DNA of 64,000 nt from Chitinophagaceae bacterium LGM1. Lineage in GTDB: Bacteria > Bacteroidota > Bacteroidia > Chitinophagales > Chitinophagaceae. The notes under the pieces were generated by a model that saw only the letters and a list, made by a program, of their open reading frames with translations, did not search any database and had not been told where the DNA came from. Position numbers and translations under genes: made by a program. Every line of letters begins with the position of its first letter. Position 1 is the first letter of the stretch. The stretch is from the NCBI GenBank assembly GCA_018604165.1, contig CP075895.1:1917001-1981000 (forward strand), in the 5' to 3' direction. Of the stretch, positions 41,001 through 48,612 are shown in pieces.

Positions 41001-42121
41001 TTGGAACGGACAATTGTCCAGGCTCAACTACAGCACAAACAGCAGGTTTGCCAAGCGGGTCTACCTTCCCTGTAGGTACTACAACCAATACGTTTGTAGT
41101 AACAGACGCGCATGGCAACACCGCAACTGCCAGCTTTACAGTAACGGTTACAGACAACGAAAGGCCTAATGCAGTTTGCCAGAACTATACGCTGAACCTG
41201 AGTGGTGGTACGGGAACAATTACTCCTGCCAACATCAATAATGGTAGTACAGACAATTGCGGTATAGCAAGTATGAGCCTGTCTAAAACAAGCTTTAACT
41301 GCACTAATGCCGGTGCTAATAGCGTTACGCTGACTGTTACAGATATACACGGTAATTCATCTACTTGTACTGCTACTGTAACAGTTCAATACAGGCCAAC
41401 TTGTACTATAGCTGTTACACCGTCAAATACTACCTATACAGGTGGTGTGGCTACTAACATCTATTTAGGTTACGGTCCGCAAAGTGCAACGGCAACGTGC
41501 AATGCAACAGGTGGTACTGGCTTCACTTATTCATGGAGCCCATCAGCTAACCTGAGCTGTACCAATTGTCAGAGCCCTGTATTTACGCCAACAACACCAG
41601 GTAATTATACTTACACTGTAACGGCTACCAACAGCAATGGTTGTGCCACTACTTGCACAGTTACATTCTGTGTACTGGATGTGCGTGTACCGGGGCAGAA
41701 TAATAAAGTATATCTCTGTCACGTGCCACCGGGCAACCCTGGTAATTCAAACACATTGTCTATCAGTGTTAATGCTGTTCCGGCTCACCTTACTGGTCAC
41801 TCTGGCGACCGTTTAGGCACTTGTAGTCAAGTTATTTGTGGTTCACCGAAAGGCACAGAAACTGCAGGCCCTGGCATCATACACAGCGACGAGTTTAAAA
41901 TCTATCCTAATCCTACAAGTGGTGTGTTTAAAGTAGAAATACCGCATGATGTGAAAGTGGATAAGATAGTTGTAATGGACATAACAGGAAAAGTTGTTGC
42001 AACCAAAACAAATGTTGAAGGCAATACAACTTTTGAACTGGGCGATGTAGCACGTGGTGTGTATATGGTGAATATCATGTATGGTACAGAAGTATATCGT
42101 ACTAAGTTGACAGTGCAATAG
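35039..42121 (+). CDS. Giant secreted LamG/HYR-repeat protein with T9SS sorting domain
   Basis: 2360 residues from the ATG that opens the signal peptide MKKHLLTVLLVLCWVVGFAQ. Order: N-terminal alpha/beta domain (~22-235, perhaps glutamine-amidotransferase-like), LamG jellyroll (~240-440), Ig-like segment (~480-565), second LamG (~567-765), ASPM/Hydin-like immunoglobulin domain (~815-940), first HYR domain interrupted by a beta-sandwich insert (~1025-1250), two near-identical HYR units (~1255-1418), third LamG inserted in another HYR (~1470-1690), HYR units to ~2110, Ig-like module (~2120-2230), and type A T9SS domain (~2284-2360, FKIYPNPTSGVFKVEI). Probably a surface adhesin or matrix protein. 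Four or more long open frames on the opposite strand are shadows of the Thr/Val-rich repeats. Confidence 0.93.
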   Translation: MKKHLLTVLLVLCWVVGFAQAPNVMILAADDQTWANEVKSKLQATGLLGTIDVVDARSVTPTVAQMQTYKAILTWSDYSYGNGTTLGNNLASYVDGGGGLVVAVFANASIPLSGNINTATYQVLVPAGQTQGTMLTMGTVLLPSHPIMLGVTSFNGGTSTYKSTSTTLTSGSYRIANYSNGDPLIMAKDNVGPMNAKRVDLNFFPPSTDSRSDFWQASTSGARIMANALLYVGGGATALHFNGWGNTNPGGSNIGLSTYDYITVPDNGTMDLGNTYTIESWVYLDDNQNNTIIDKGSYRYLFQTHPNGQSGLGLYNLSMGWIYSAGTVPTNQWAHVAVTFNANTGTVIFYLNGNVLSTHTSGVSTPGPDNGIITIGRQDPAGCQCNNFDGRMDELRVWNRALPQCEIKNNMNCELNPSGQTGLAALYRFNQGAVNTNNTAITTAIDASGNGNNGTLVNFALTGTTSNWAVGTVGGNCSAFVPLSVTASNNGPLNPGSTLNLSATANGSGASTATYAWTGPNSFTSGTQNPSLSNFQSVNAGTYNVVATSNGCSSSQATTTVVGNIPAGGLDFDGINDAVFANDVNPIDFTSTYTIEAMINVKGYQYGTIVAKFEDDNNNRGYMINLGETGDPTKLCVVHSRLGTWTNPIQWNTGFTPALNTWYHIAVTFDATLSSNNIKLYINGTLQAQTTWAFTLTPNVSRLYIGGYDGPGNGVNAGANSRFFKGAIDDVRMFNRPLCQDEIAATMNCQLTGTEPGLVAYYKFNHGFVNANNAGITTLTDVFSNNGTLTNFALNGTSSNWVAGNVSGTCAAYNAPEINIKGNGNSIVDGDNTPSATDATDFGGTLPSVAVTKTYTIENTGAATLDITSINMTGANASNFTVGGITLPTTIAPSSSATFTVTFNASAIGIKNAAVEISNSDCDEALYNYAVQGEINCSPASFTVCPSNITTTADTGLCSAMVNYVTTIAPGTPAANVTYTFTGATTGSGNGTGTTSTFNVGVTTVTITAANPCSNVTCSFTVTVTDNEKPKIASCPGNIAKNVAAGQCGNNVTWVLPPLPPTVDQSLTSLNIGTVGTDQWQSFTAGMNGLLTQIDLWHNGIQATDFTLTVYSGVGTSGTVLYTGTYNYGTVGSIWLTAAIPTGSQPTMVSGNNYTFRIQGNGLGFNATYSTYGSYYSNSYGLNPCWSGGCWKIDFKTYVSVPGASPTATDNCGISTFSSTHNPGDFFSVGTTPVTYTATDIHGNTSTCSFNVTVTDNENPVITAPANISVNNDAGNCGAVVTYTAPVGTDNCPGATTAQTAGLPSGSTFPIGTTTNTFVVTDANNNTATASFTVTVTDNENPVITAPSNISVNNDANTCGAVVTYTTPVGTDNCPGATTAQTAGLPSGSTFPVGTTINTFVVTDANNNMATASFSVTVTDNQAPVLAGVPANATVSCDNVPAPASVTASDNCSSTLPVSYSQIITSGALPPSGLKGYWNFNENSGTSTADQTSNGNNGTLTSGVNWVSGQSGSAVQFPGTSNSYVNIPNTTSGALDTRYSISMFAWYWPGSNGSQQNPIIQYNANGWGTHLWQTGSNQLFVRFTARGTLAFTNSLQANTLIPNQWNCVGATYDYNTGIARLWCNGVNVQTLNIGVMQLSTNYPVRVGSVDFDSRRTNSKVDNVAIYDRALNATEIAQLCAVTCPQNYTITRTWSATDAANNTTTASQTITVKDTTAPVLTVPAPVAINNATGTCGAVANFLATATDNCSNNLTITYSQNPGTVFPVGTTTVNVTAKDECGNTTTGSFTVTVTDNENPVITAPANIAVNNDEGICGAVVTFTAPVGTDNCPGATTVQTAGLSSGSTFPVGTTTNTFVVTDAYNNTATASFTVTVTDNESPVIIAPANIAINNDAGICGAVVTYAAPVGTDNCPGATTAQTAGLPSGFTFPVGTTTNTFVVTDAYNHTTTASFTVTVTDNERPVITAPSNISVNNNTGICGAAVTYSTPVGTDNCPGSTTAQTAGLPSGSTFPVGTTTNTFVVTDAHGNTATASFTVTVTDNERPNAVCQNYTLNLSGGTGTITPANINNGSTDNCGIASMSLSKTSFNCTNAGANSVTLTVTDIHGNSSTCTATVTVQYRPTCTIAVTPSNTTYTGGVATNIYLGYGPQSATATCNATGGTGFTYSWSPSANLSCTNCQSPVFTPTTPGNYTYTVTATNSNGCATTCTVTFCVLDVRVPGQNNKVYLCHVPPGNPGNSNTLSISVNAVPAHLTGHSGDRLGTCSQVICGSPKGTETAGPGIIHSDEFKIYPNPTSGVFKVEIPHDVKVDKIVVMDITGKVVATKTNVEGNTTFELGDVARGVYMVNIMYGTEVYRTKLTVQ
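38801..39292 (+). repeat. Two tandem 246-bp HYR units
   Basis: The block beginning ACAGACAATGAAAATCCTGT (38801) recurs at 39047 and its end lies at 39292, an exact 246-bp (82-residue) period, in frame within the giant gene. Confidence 0.85.
40412..41149 (+). repeat. Three tandem 246-bp HYR units
   Basis: The same unit starts at 40412, 40658 and 40904, and the following unit boundary is at 41150. All three are exactly 246 bp long and are near-identical in protein sequence to the units at 38801-39292. Confidence 0.85.
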
Positions 42122-42142
42122 GTTTCCATACCAACAATTAAT

Positions 42143-42176
42143 AATAAAGGGCTGCTTCATGCAGCCCTTTATTATT
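42143..42176 (+). terminator. Terminator after the giant gene
   Basis: Stem TAAAGGGCTGC (42145-42155) with GCAGCCCTTTA (42161-42171), loop TTCAT, followed by TTATTT. Confidence 0.88.
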
Positions 42177-42191
42177 TCTGTGATGTTGTAA

Positions 42192-42219
42192 ATAAAAAAG
42201 CCCCGTTTCTACGGGGTTT
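42192..42219 (-). terminator. Terminator after xthA on the minus strand
   Basis: GCCCC/GGGGT hairpin (42200-42217) with loop TTTCT region; on the minus strand it is followed by six T. The 17-base core equals that at 32886-32902. Confidence 0.85.
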
Positions 42220-42239
42220 AACTTTTTATTATGTGCTAC

Positions 42240-43010
42240 CTATTTCAACTTCAATTCAAGAAAAGACGGGCAGTGGTCGCTATGCTTCACATCCGGATAG
42301 ATGGCTACTTTCTTTATCTTACTGCGTAGTGGTTCTGTAACGGATATATAGTCTATACGCCAGCCTTTATTTTCCAACCGCACACTCGGAAACCGTGCGC
42401 TCCACCAAGTATAGTTGTGTGGTTCTTTATTCAATTCGCGAAAGCTGTCAACAAAACCTTTTTCCCAAAACTTATCCAGCCATGCACGCTCTTCGGGCAA
42501 GAAGCCACTGCTTTTCTGGTTGGTCTTCGGGCTATGTATGTCTATGTCTTTGTTGGCTATGTTGTAGTCTCCGCAAATGATGATGTTCTTACGTTGCTTT
42601 CTCAGGTCGAGCAGATAATCCTGAAACTCATCCAGCCATTGGTATTTGTAGGTCTGCCTTTCATCACCACTCGTTCCGCTGGGAAAGTAGGCGTTGATGA
42701 GTGTTATATCTCCATAGTCGGCACGTATTACCCTACCCTCCGCATCGCTCTGCATGATGCCATTACCTTTAAATACGGCATCGGGTTTTATTTTAGAAAA
42801 TATTGCTACCCCACTATACCCTTTCTTTTCTGCAGAAAACCAATGTGTTTCGTAGCCCAGTTTGTGTATGTCAGCAGCATCCACATCGCTTTCATTGGCT
42901 TTCGTTTCTTGCAGGCATATAATATCGGCGGGGTTTGTTTTCAGCCAATCAACAAATCCTTTTTTGATGGCGGCACGTATGCCGTTTACGTTGTATGTTA
43001 TGATGCGCAT
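42240..43010 (-). CDS. xth: Exodeoxyribonuclease III
   Basis: Removes nucleotides from 3' ends and cuts at abasic sites in base-excision repair. The 256-residue protein has MRIITYNVNGIRAAIKKGF, CLQETKAN (metal-binding Glu), INAYFPSG, ICGDYNIA, RIDYISVTE and the terminal KHSDHCPSFLELK with catalytic Asp-His, all in the usual order for the ExoIII/AP endonuclease family. It is followed on the minus strand by its own terminator and starts nine bases after the end of the haem-binding gene, so the two may share a transcript. Confidence 0.95.
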   Translation of the reverse strand: MRIITYNVNGIRAAIKKGFVDWLKTNPADIICLQETKANESDVDAADIHKLGYETHWFSAEKKGYSGVAIFSKIKPDAVFKGNGIMQSDAEGRVIRADYGDITLINAYFPSGTSGDERQTYKYQWLDEFQDYLLDLRKQRKNIIICGDYNIANKDIDIHSPKTNQKSSGFLPEERAWLDKFWEKGFVDSFRELNKEPHNYTWWSARFPSVRLENKGWRIDYISVTEPLRSKIKKVAIYPDVKHSDHCPSFLELKLK

Positions 43011-43018
43011 AAACTATA

Positions 43019-43483
43019 TTATTCGGCAGGCATGGCTTTTATTTGCATGTGCAATGCCTTTGCCCATGTTACTAAGGTAGCTTTTTCTTCGTTAGTCAGC
43101 TTGGCATCTTTGTGTGCTATGGTGTAAGACTCCAATGGCATTTCACCTTTCTCCACCATCTCTACCACTTCTTCCATTTTGTGGGCAGCTTTCTTGTTTG
43201 TGTAAGCAGCAAACTCGCTAAAGTTTAGCTCTGCCTTACCCTCTTTCACATGGTTTTGCAACCACCAACCTATGGGTTGTATATTGCTGTACCAAGGATA
43301 CACGGTATTATTACTATGACAATCGTTGCAGGCTTTTTGCAATATCCTGTTTACATCATCGGGTACGGTATATTTGGTGCGGATGTCTGTGGCAGATTCG
43401 GCAGTAGCTGTATTTCTTTCGGGGCGAATGAACTGCATGATAACCAATACTACCAGCAAGCCTATGAGTATTTTTTTATGCAT
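43019..43483 (-). CDS. Haem-binding domain protein with CXXCH motif
   Basis: 154 residues. An N-terminal membrane anchor (IGLLVVLVIMQFIRP) is followed by DDVNRILQKACNDCHSNNTVYPWYSNIQPIGWWLQNHV (region residues ~41-78) with the c-type haem motif CNDCH. YPWY and the following NIQPIGWW block are markers of the bacterial haem-binding domain (Haem_bd) family. Expected on the periplasmic side as a small electron carrier or redox sensor. Its stop codon is eight bases before the xth start. Function in this organism is not known. Confidence 0.88.
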   Translation of the reverse strand: MHKKILIGLLVVLVIMQFIRPERNTATAESATDIRTKYTVPDDVNRILQKACNDCHSNNTVYPWYSNIQPIGWWLQNHVKEGKAELNFSEFAAYTNKKAAHKMEEVVEMVEKGEMPLESYTIAHKDAKLTNEEKATLVTWAKALHMQIKAMPAE

Positions 43484-43562
43484 CGTGTTGCGTGTTTAGT
43501 ACAAAATAAAAAAATGCTGCGACAAATGAATGCCGCAACATTTTCATAATACGGAATATATC

Positions 43563-45569
43563 TTATTTCAATGTTTCACCCAACCACTTGTAGAATTCTC
43601 GGTGCCACGCTATACCGTTTTGCGGATGCAGTATCCAGTGGTTCTCGTTAGGGAAATACAATAGCTTGCTCTTAATACCTTTCAACTGTGCAGCCTGAAA
43701 TGCCTCTAAGCCCTGCTCTATCGGTACACGATAATCTATACCACCTTGTATTATCATAATGGGTGTATTCCATTTGTCAACAAAGTTGCTGGGGTTGTGT
43801 TTGGCATAGCTGGCAGGTACGGGCTTATTCCAGTAATCACCGCCTACATCCCAATTGGCAAACCACAATTCTTCGGTAGTGCCATACCAGCTTTTCAAAT
43901 CAAAAAGACCATCGTGTGCAATGAAAGATTTGAACCTGTTGTTGTGCATACCAGCCAGCATAAACACACTATAGCCACCATAGCTTGCTCCTACACAACC
44001 CAGCCTGTCGCGGTCAACATAGCTTTCATTAGCTACGTCGTCTATTGCTGCCAGATAGTCGCGCATGGGCTGTCCACCCCAGTCTTTGCTGATGTCCTCA
44101 TTCCACTGTGTACCCCAACCCGGCATACCACGGCGGTTGGGTGCTACTACTATATATCCATTGGCAGCCATCAATTGAAAGTTCCAACGGAAGCTGTAGA
44201 ATTGTGAGAGTGCAGATTGTGGCCCACCTTGACAGTATAACAACGTAGGGTATTTCTTTTTGGGGTTAAAGTCTGGCGGATAAACTACCCATACACCCAT
44301 TTGCTTACCATCGCTGGTAGGCACCATGCGTAGCTCTGTACGGCTTAGTTTTATTTTTTCGTACGTGGCAATGTTTTCGTGTGTAAGCGGGCTCATCGTA
44401 CCATTGGTAGTGTTTACCAAATACAATTCTGCGGCATGGTTCATATCTGTGCGAGATACCACCAACCCGTTGTTTGCCAAGCCTACTATACTATTGATGT
44501 CAAATTTGCCCTGTGTCATTTGGCTTACAGGCATCAATATTTTGGCACCTAAGTTGCCCGGTATGTTTACCTGAAACAATTGTTGTGTGCCACGTACCGG
44601 TGCGGTAAAGAATATACGGCGAGATGTACTATCCCATACAAATGCTTCGGCTGTACCATCCCATGCGCTTGTGGTGTTGCGTTTCCATTCGGGTTTGGCT
44701 ATATCCATTACCACTATATCTACTTTATCTGCTTCAAAGCCATCACGCTTCATACTGGTGAAAGCCATATATCTGCCATCGGGGCTGAAAGACGGAGCCA
44801 TGTCGTAGCCCATCATGCCCTCTGTCAGGTTGGTGGTTTTACGAGTAGCTATATCGTAATGGTAAATGTCTGTATTGGTACTTTGTGCATAGTCTTTACC
44901 AACTTTCTTTTTGGTAACATATACGATGCCCCTACTATCTGGTGTAAACAGAAAATCTTCTGCACCACCAAATGGCTTCTGCGGACAGTCGTATGGTTCG
45001 CCAGCCAACAAGTCGGTAGTTTTGCCTGTTGCTACTTCAACCAAAAACACGTGCGAGTATTTACCATCTTCCCAAGTATCCCAATGGCGGTAGTTGAGGT
45101 CTGTGTAAACCTGCATAGTAGTCTTGTTCAGGTCTTTGTGAATGTCTGTACCATTCATGGGTGTTATTAGTACCTCTTTGCTGTATATCACATACTTGCC
45201 ATCAGGCGATAGTCTTGCGTTTTCCGCACCTGATACTTGCAGTACATTAAACTCATTACCATTCTCTTCTATTATTGCAAGCCTGTCTGGGTGTGCTACT
45301 ACTTGCATCTTTCCCTTATTCACATTCACTGTCTCTTTCTCGTCCACCGCTGTCACTTTGCGGGTTACAAGGTTCATCTTGTATTGCTTGGTACTGCTTT
45401 TTTCGGTAGTCCAGTCATACTGCCTTACACTGTAGTAGAGTGTTTTGCCGCTTTTGCTTATTTCGTTGCCGCTTACACGTTTTAGCGACCACAGCATTTC
45501 GGGTGTCATACGGTCTTGCGCGGTGGCATTGATAGCCAGCAGCAAGCACGGTAGCAACAGTTTCTTCAT
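43563..45569 (-). CDS. S9-family serine peptidase (prolyl oligopeptidase type)
   Basis: 668 residues with signal peptide MKKLLLPCLLLAINATA. A beta-propeller of ~380 residues (WD-like repeats such as LSPDGKYVIYSKE and APSFSPDGRYMAFTSM) precedes the alpha/beta hydrolase domain (from ~400). The active-site Ser is in GASYGGYS (~530), Asp in GGIDYRVP (~612) and His in NENHWIL (~643). Members release dipeptides or act as acylaminoacyl peptidases in the periplasm, which fits amino-acid-based nutrition. It is a single gene with an independent reading frame. Confidence 0.93.
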   Translation of the reverse strand: MKKLLLPCLLLAINATAQDRMTPEMLWSLKRVSGNEISKSGKTLYYSVRQYDWTTEKSSTKQYKMNLVTRKVTAVDEKETVNVNKGKMQVVAHPDRLAIIEENGNEFNVLQVSGAENARLSPDGKYVIYSKEVLITPMNGTDIHKDLNKTTMQVYTDLNYRHWDTWEDGKYSHVFLVEVATGKTTDLLAGEPYDCPQKPFGGAEDFLFTPDSRGIVYVTKKKVGKDYAQSTNTDIYHYDIATRKTTNLTEGMMGYDMAPSFSPDGRYMAFTSMKRDGFEADKVDIVVMDIAKPEWKRNTTSAWDGTAEAFVWDSTSRRIFFTAPVRGTQQLFQVNIPGNLGAKILMPVSQMTQGKFDINSIVGLANNGLVVSRTDMNHAAELYLVNTTNGTMSPLTHENIATYEKIKLSRTELRMVPTSDGKQMGVWVVYPPDFNPKKKYPTLLYCQGGPQSALSQFYSFRWNFQLMAANGYIVVAPNRRGMPGWGTQWNEDISKDWGGQPMRDYLAAIDDVANESYVDRDRLGCVGASYGGYSVFMLAGMHNNRFKSFIAHDGLFDLKSWYGTTEELWFANWDVGGDYWNKPVPASYAKHNPSNFVDKWNTPIMIIQGGIDYRVPIEQGLEAFQAAQLKGIKSKLLYFPNENHWILHPQNGIAWHREFYKWLGETLK

Positions 45570-45601
45570 ATTGTCAGATTGTTAGATGCGTAAAAATACT
45601 A

Positions 45602-47098
45602 TCATTTCATCGGCGGTTTATCCCTTTTTTCGGGGGATGTATCCGCCTTGTCTTTTATTCTTGGTTTGGGTTCAAAGTCCACCACACTCTCCCACCCTGC
45701 TTTTAGCGGTATGCTGCCTGCATAGGGTATCACTTTTTCGGGTTGGCGTTTTTCAAACAAGTCGCCAGTGTCCCATTTGCCGTTTTTGTTTTCATCTACT
45801 ACCAGTCTCATGGTATAGTTGGCCGGGTTCATTTTTTTCAGTATTACCGCCGTATCGGTTACGGGTTTGTAATGCAGGGTGTCTGCATCTGCCGTTACCA
45901 TCAGCAGGTATTTACGGTCTTTATACTTTAGGGGCAGGCGTATATCTATAATGCCATAATCCTCATCGGCACGGGTACGGAAAGTATATTTTGCAGGTGC
46001 AGACTCGTTGTTATTACTATCCTTGGCAAATGCCTTCATAAAGCGCGCTGTGTAGATGGCATCTTCTTTCCATGCGGTTTTTATCCATACATTGTTTTTC
46101 AATACCGTATCTCTCACAATGGTATAGGCTACTTCTACATCAGCACCTGCGCTGTCAACCGTCAGCAGCAGTTTGTCTTTATTGATGGTATCGTTGTATT
46201 TATCAAAAGCCAGTATCAGGGGCTTAGTAACATCCAGCGAACGCTTGTTAATATTCGTATCGGCATTGATGGCAAATGTGAGAATGATTTTTTCTTTAGG
46301 TTTCTTATCGGCAAACATGGTAGGCTTGCGTTTAGTTTCTTTCGCTGCTAACGTATCTATAAACACTTCTTTGAAAGCATATAGCGTGATGGGGGTAACC
46401 GCATCGGGGCGTGGCTCTGCCAGTGTATCGGTAAAGGCTATCATTTCTTCTTTGCCATCGTACACCAGATTGCCATTGGCATCGTGCAGGGCATATATCC
46501 TGAATTTGCGTGCAGGCATACCATCAAACACAAACTGCCCCAGTGCATTTATCTTCACCACATAGCGTGGTTTTTCTCTCACCACAATACTGTCAGATGC
46601 ATCATAGTCGTATAGCAACACAAACACGCCCGTATCGGGCAAGCCTGTTGCAGCATTGTAAACTGTACCCATTAGTTTCAACGAATCGAAATACGAACCT
46701 GTGCTGAAAGTGTAGGTATAGGGCGGAAAAGCATTACCCTCGTGCAGGTCTTTGATGGCGGCATTGGTACTAAGGCGGTAGGTGGTGTTCTCTTTCAGCA
46801 GGGTATCGGGTATTTTTATCACTACTTTCTTACCTACTACCAGCGATGTGATGGGCAAGGATATAAGTGGCGATATTTGTACTTCGGCAGACGCGTTATT
46901 GAGTTGTACATATTCGTTAAACCGCATTTCCAATCTCGATACTTTGGTATTCAGTTGAGAGTCGGCAGGCGATACTTCCAGCAGCTTAGGGGGCTTGGTA
47001 TCTTTCTTACCACCCTCTGGCGGCACTATATTGGCACAACCCGATACGATGGATAAGATGAGTAATATAATAATAGACCGTAAAGCGGCTGATTTCAT
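45602..47098 (-). CDS. Lipoprotein with bacterial Ig-like (Big_5) domain
   Basis: 498 residues with lipobox VSGC (Cys ~21) and then ANIVPPEGGKKDTKPPKLLE. Residues ~38-130 form a Big_5-type Ig-like domain (SPADSQLNTKVSRLEMRFNE, TLLKENTTYRLSTNAAIKD). Further parts look like a carboxypeptidase-regulatory module (KLMGTVYNAATGLPDTG) and more beta domains. This layout is common in Bacteroidota lipoproteins annotated as Ig-domain proteins. Surface or periplasmic location is likely, function unknown. It is divergent from the glutathione peroxidase gene. Confidence 0.85.
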   Translation of the reverse strand: MKSAALRSIIILLILSIVSGCANIVPPEGGKKDTKPPKLLEVSPADSQLNTKVSRLEMRFNEYVQLNNASAEVQISPLISLPITSLVVGKKVVIKIPDTLLKENTTYRLSTNAAIKDLHEGNAFPPYTYTFSTGSYFDSLKLMGTVYNAATGLPDTGVFVLLYDYDASDSIVVREKPRYVVKINALGQFVFDGMPARKFRIYALHDANGNLVYDGKEEMIAFTDTLAEPRPDAVTPITLYAFKEVFIDTLAAKETKRKPTMFADKKPKEKIILTFAINADTNINKRSLDVTKPLILAFDKYNDTINKDKLLLTVDSAGADVEVAYTIVRDTVLKNNVWIKTAWKEDAIYTARFMKAFAKDSNNNESAPAKYTFRTRADEDYGIIDIRLPLKYKDRKYLLMVTADADTLHYKPVTDTAVILKKMNPANYTMRLVVDENKNGKWDTGDLFEKRQPEKVIPYAGSIPLKAGWESVVDFEPKPRIKDKADTSPEKRDKPPMK

Positions 47099-47213
47099 TT
47101 GCCGTCAAAAATAAGATTTAAGATGTGTTTTACACCTCATTCGCCTAAAACATTGTAGGTTTGGCGAACATTTTTTAAACACAGTTGTTCATCATTAGTA
47201 AAATTCATTAGAT

Positions 47214-47765
47214 ATGTTTTTAAGTATTCTGCTCATGTTCAAATTCTTTTTCTTCGCACCCGAAGCACCAAAAGCCGATGATGTACCCAAAAGCATCTAC
47301 GACTTTAAAGTACAAGGCCTAACGGGTGGCACGATAGATTTCTCAAAATTCAAAGGCAAGAAAATACTGATTGTCAATACAGCATCTGAATGTGGCTATA
47401 CCCCACAGTACGAAGACCTGCAAAAACTGTATGATAAATATAAAGGCAACTTAGTAATAGTGGGCTTCCCTGCCAACAACTTCGGCGGACAAGAGCCAGG
47501 CTCCAATGCAGAGATAGCCAGCTTTTGTAAAAAGAACTATGGTGTAACATTCCCTATGGCTGCAAAGATTTCCGTTAAAGGTAATGATATGGCACCCATC
47601 TATAAGTGGCTAACAAAAAAAGAACACAACGGCTACGATAACAGTAGTGTGAAGTGGAATTTTAATAAATACCTGATAAACGAAAAAGGTGAATTGGTAG
47701 GTATATACGGCTCTCGTACCAAACCAATGGATAATGAGTTGATAGCTGCTATAGACAAAAAATAG
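47214..47765 (+). CDS. Glutathione peroxidase-like thiol peroxidase
   Basis: 183 residues. It has an N-terminal hydrophobic stretch (MFLSILLMFKFFFFAPEA) that may be a signal anchor. The catalytic Cys is in VNTASECGYTPQY (~residues 58-70), with FPANNFGGQEPGSNAEI and the conserved VKWNFNKYLINEKG (catalytic Trp and Asn). It uses Cys rather than selenocysteine and, as in other bacteria, probably takes electrons from thioredoxin, supplied here by TrxB. It reduces lipid or organic hydroperoxides. A strong terminator follows. Confidence 0.93.
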   Translation: MFLSILLMFKFFFFAPEAPKADDVPKSIYDFKVQGLTGGTIDFSKFKGKKILIVNTASECGYTPQYEDLQKLYDKYKGNLVIVGFPANNFGGQEPGSNAEIASFCKKNYGVTFPMAAKISVKGNDMAPIYKWLTKKEHNGYDNSSVKWNFNKYLINEKGELVGIYGSRTKPMDNELIAAIDKK

Positions 47766-47785
47766 TTTTTTAAGTAGTGCAAAGC

Positions 47786-47818
47786 AAAATCCCCTTTCAT
47801 TCAGAAAGGGGATTTTTT
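47786..47818 (+). terminator. Terminator after the glutathione peroxidase gene
   Basis: Stem AAAATCCCCTTTC (47786-47798) with GAAAGGGGATTTT (47804-47816), loop ATTCA, then T. Confidence 0.9.
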
Positions 47819-47852
47819 ATTCAACCAACCCAACATGAAGAAACTTATATTA

Positions 47853-48104
47853 TTACCATCCATACCTGTGATGCCTGTGTACCCTGCGTGGTGCATGTAC
47901 ATATACACTAGGGCCACAACCGGGACGCACTACCCGTACAGGTGGTGGCACTACTACACGTGGTACAATAACGGGTGGTACTACCACTACCCTTGTAGGT
48001 CTGCAAACATTGCGTCTGTGCCAACGGTGTGCTTCCGCATCATGTACCGCTACTGTCATTAAAAATGCTGTTATCAAACCCGTCGTTATCATTTTCGCTT
48101 TCAT
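47853..48104 (-). CDS. Small exported Val/Pro/His-rich protein
   Basis: 83 residues from the ATG that opens a signal peptide (MKAKMITTGLITAFLMTVAV), with cleavage near AEA. The mature part is basic and low-complexity: HRWHRRNVCRPTRVVVVPPV, then VIVPRVVVPPP, ending HAPRRVHRHHRYGW. No family recognised. It is followed upstream (on the minus strand) by a similar gene at 48152-48448, so the two look like tandem paralogues. Possible roles are cell-wall binding or metal binding by His, but this is speculation. Confidence 0.6.
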   Translation of the reverse strand: MKAKMITTGLITAFLMTVAVHDAEAHRWHRRNVCRPTRVVVVPPVIVPRVVVPPPVRVVRPGCGPSVYVHAPRRVHRHHRYGW

Positions 48105-48151
48105 ACACATTGTTTTATTTAATAGACAGTTGATGCTTGCAAAGGTTTAAT

Positions 48152-48448
48152 TTACCTGAATGCAGGATGCGGTGGCAATGGCGGATGTGGTACCGGCACA
48201 GGAACAGGGACAGGTACTGGCACTACAGGTGCAGGTACAACTACCCTTGTACGGGTAACGACGGGTGCAGGTGCTACCACAACGGTGCGTTGATGTACAA
48301 CCGGTGCTGGTGCTACTACCACAGTACGGTTGTGCACTTTGCGATGTTTGTAATGGCCTTTCTTTTTACCATTGTGAGCAAATACATTGTCTGCAGTCAG
48401 CATCATAACAGATGCTAATAATACTGCGCTTAATATTCTCCTTTTCAT
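48152..48448 (-). CDS. Small exported Val/Pro-rich protein, paralogue of the neighbour
   Basis: 98 residues with signal peptide MKRRILSAVLLASVMMLTAD, then a basic HNGKKKGHYKHRKVHNR segment and two copies of RTVVVAPAPVV in tandem, ending in a VPVPVP tract and HPPLPPHPAFR. It resembles the protein at 47853-48104 in its order of signal peptide, His/Arg-rich part and Val-Pro tract. Such repeats are prone to slippage. Function unknown. Confidence 0.62.
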   Translation of the reverse strand: MKRRILSAVLLASVMMLTADNVFAHNGKKKGHYKHRKVHNRTVVVAPAPVVHQRTVVVAPAPVVTRTRVVVPAPVVPVPVPVPVPVPHPPLPPHPAFR

Positions 48449-48612
48449 AACATACAGTTTTTAAAAATGAATAATAAGCTATCACTTCAAAGTAACACAA
48501 TAATTGCGCCTTTTGCTGTTAGTAAAATGATAAAGAGATGTTATAAAAAACCTAAAACAAGTAAGGGAATATGCTAACACATTCCCTTACAATTATTTAC
48601 AAATTAATTGTT

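Noticed and set aside
42417-43127. Plus-strand frame of 236 codons opposite the exonuclease III gene
   Set aside because: Opposes the clear xth gene; Cys/Phe-rich translation has no family.
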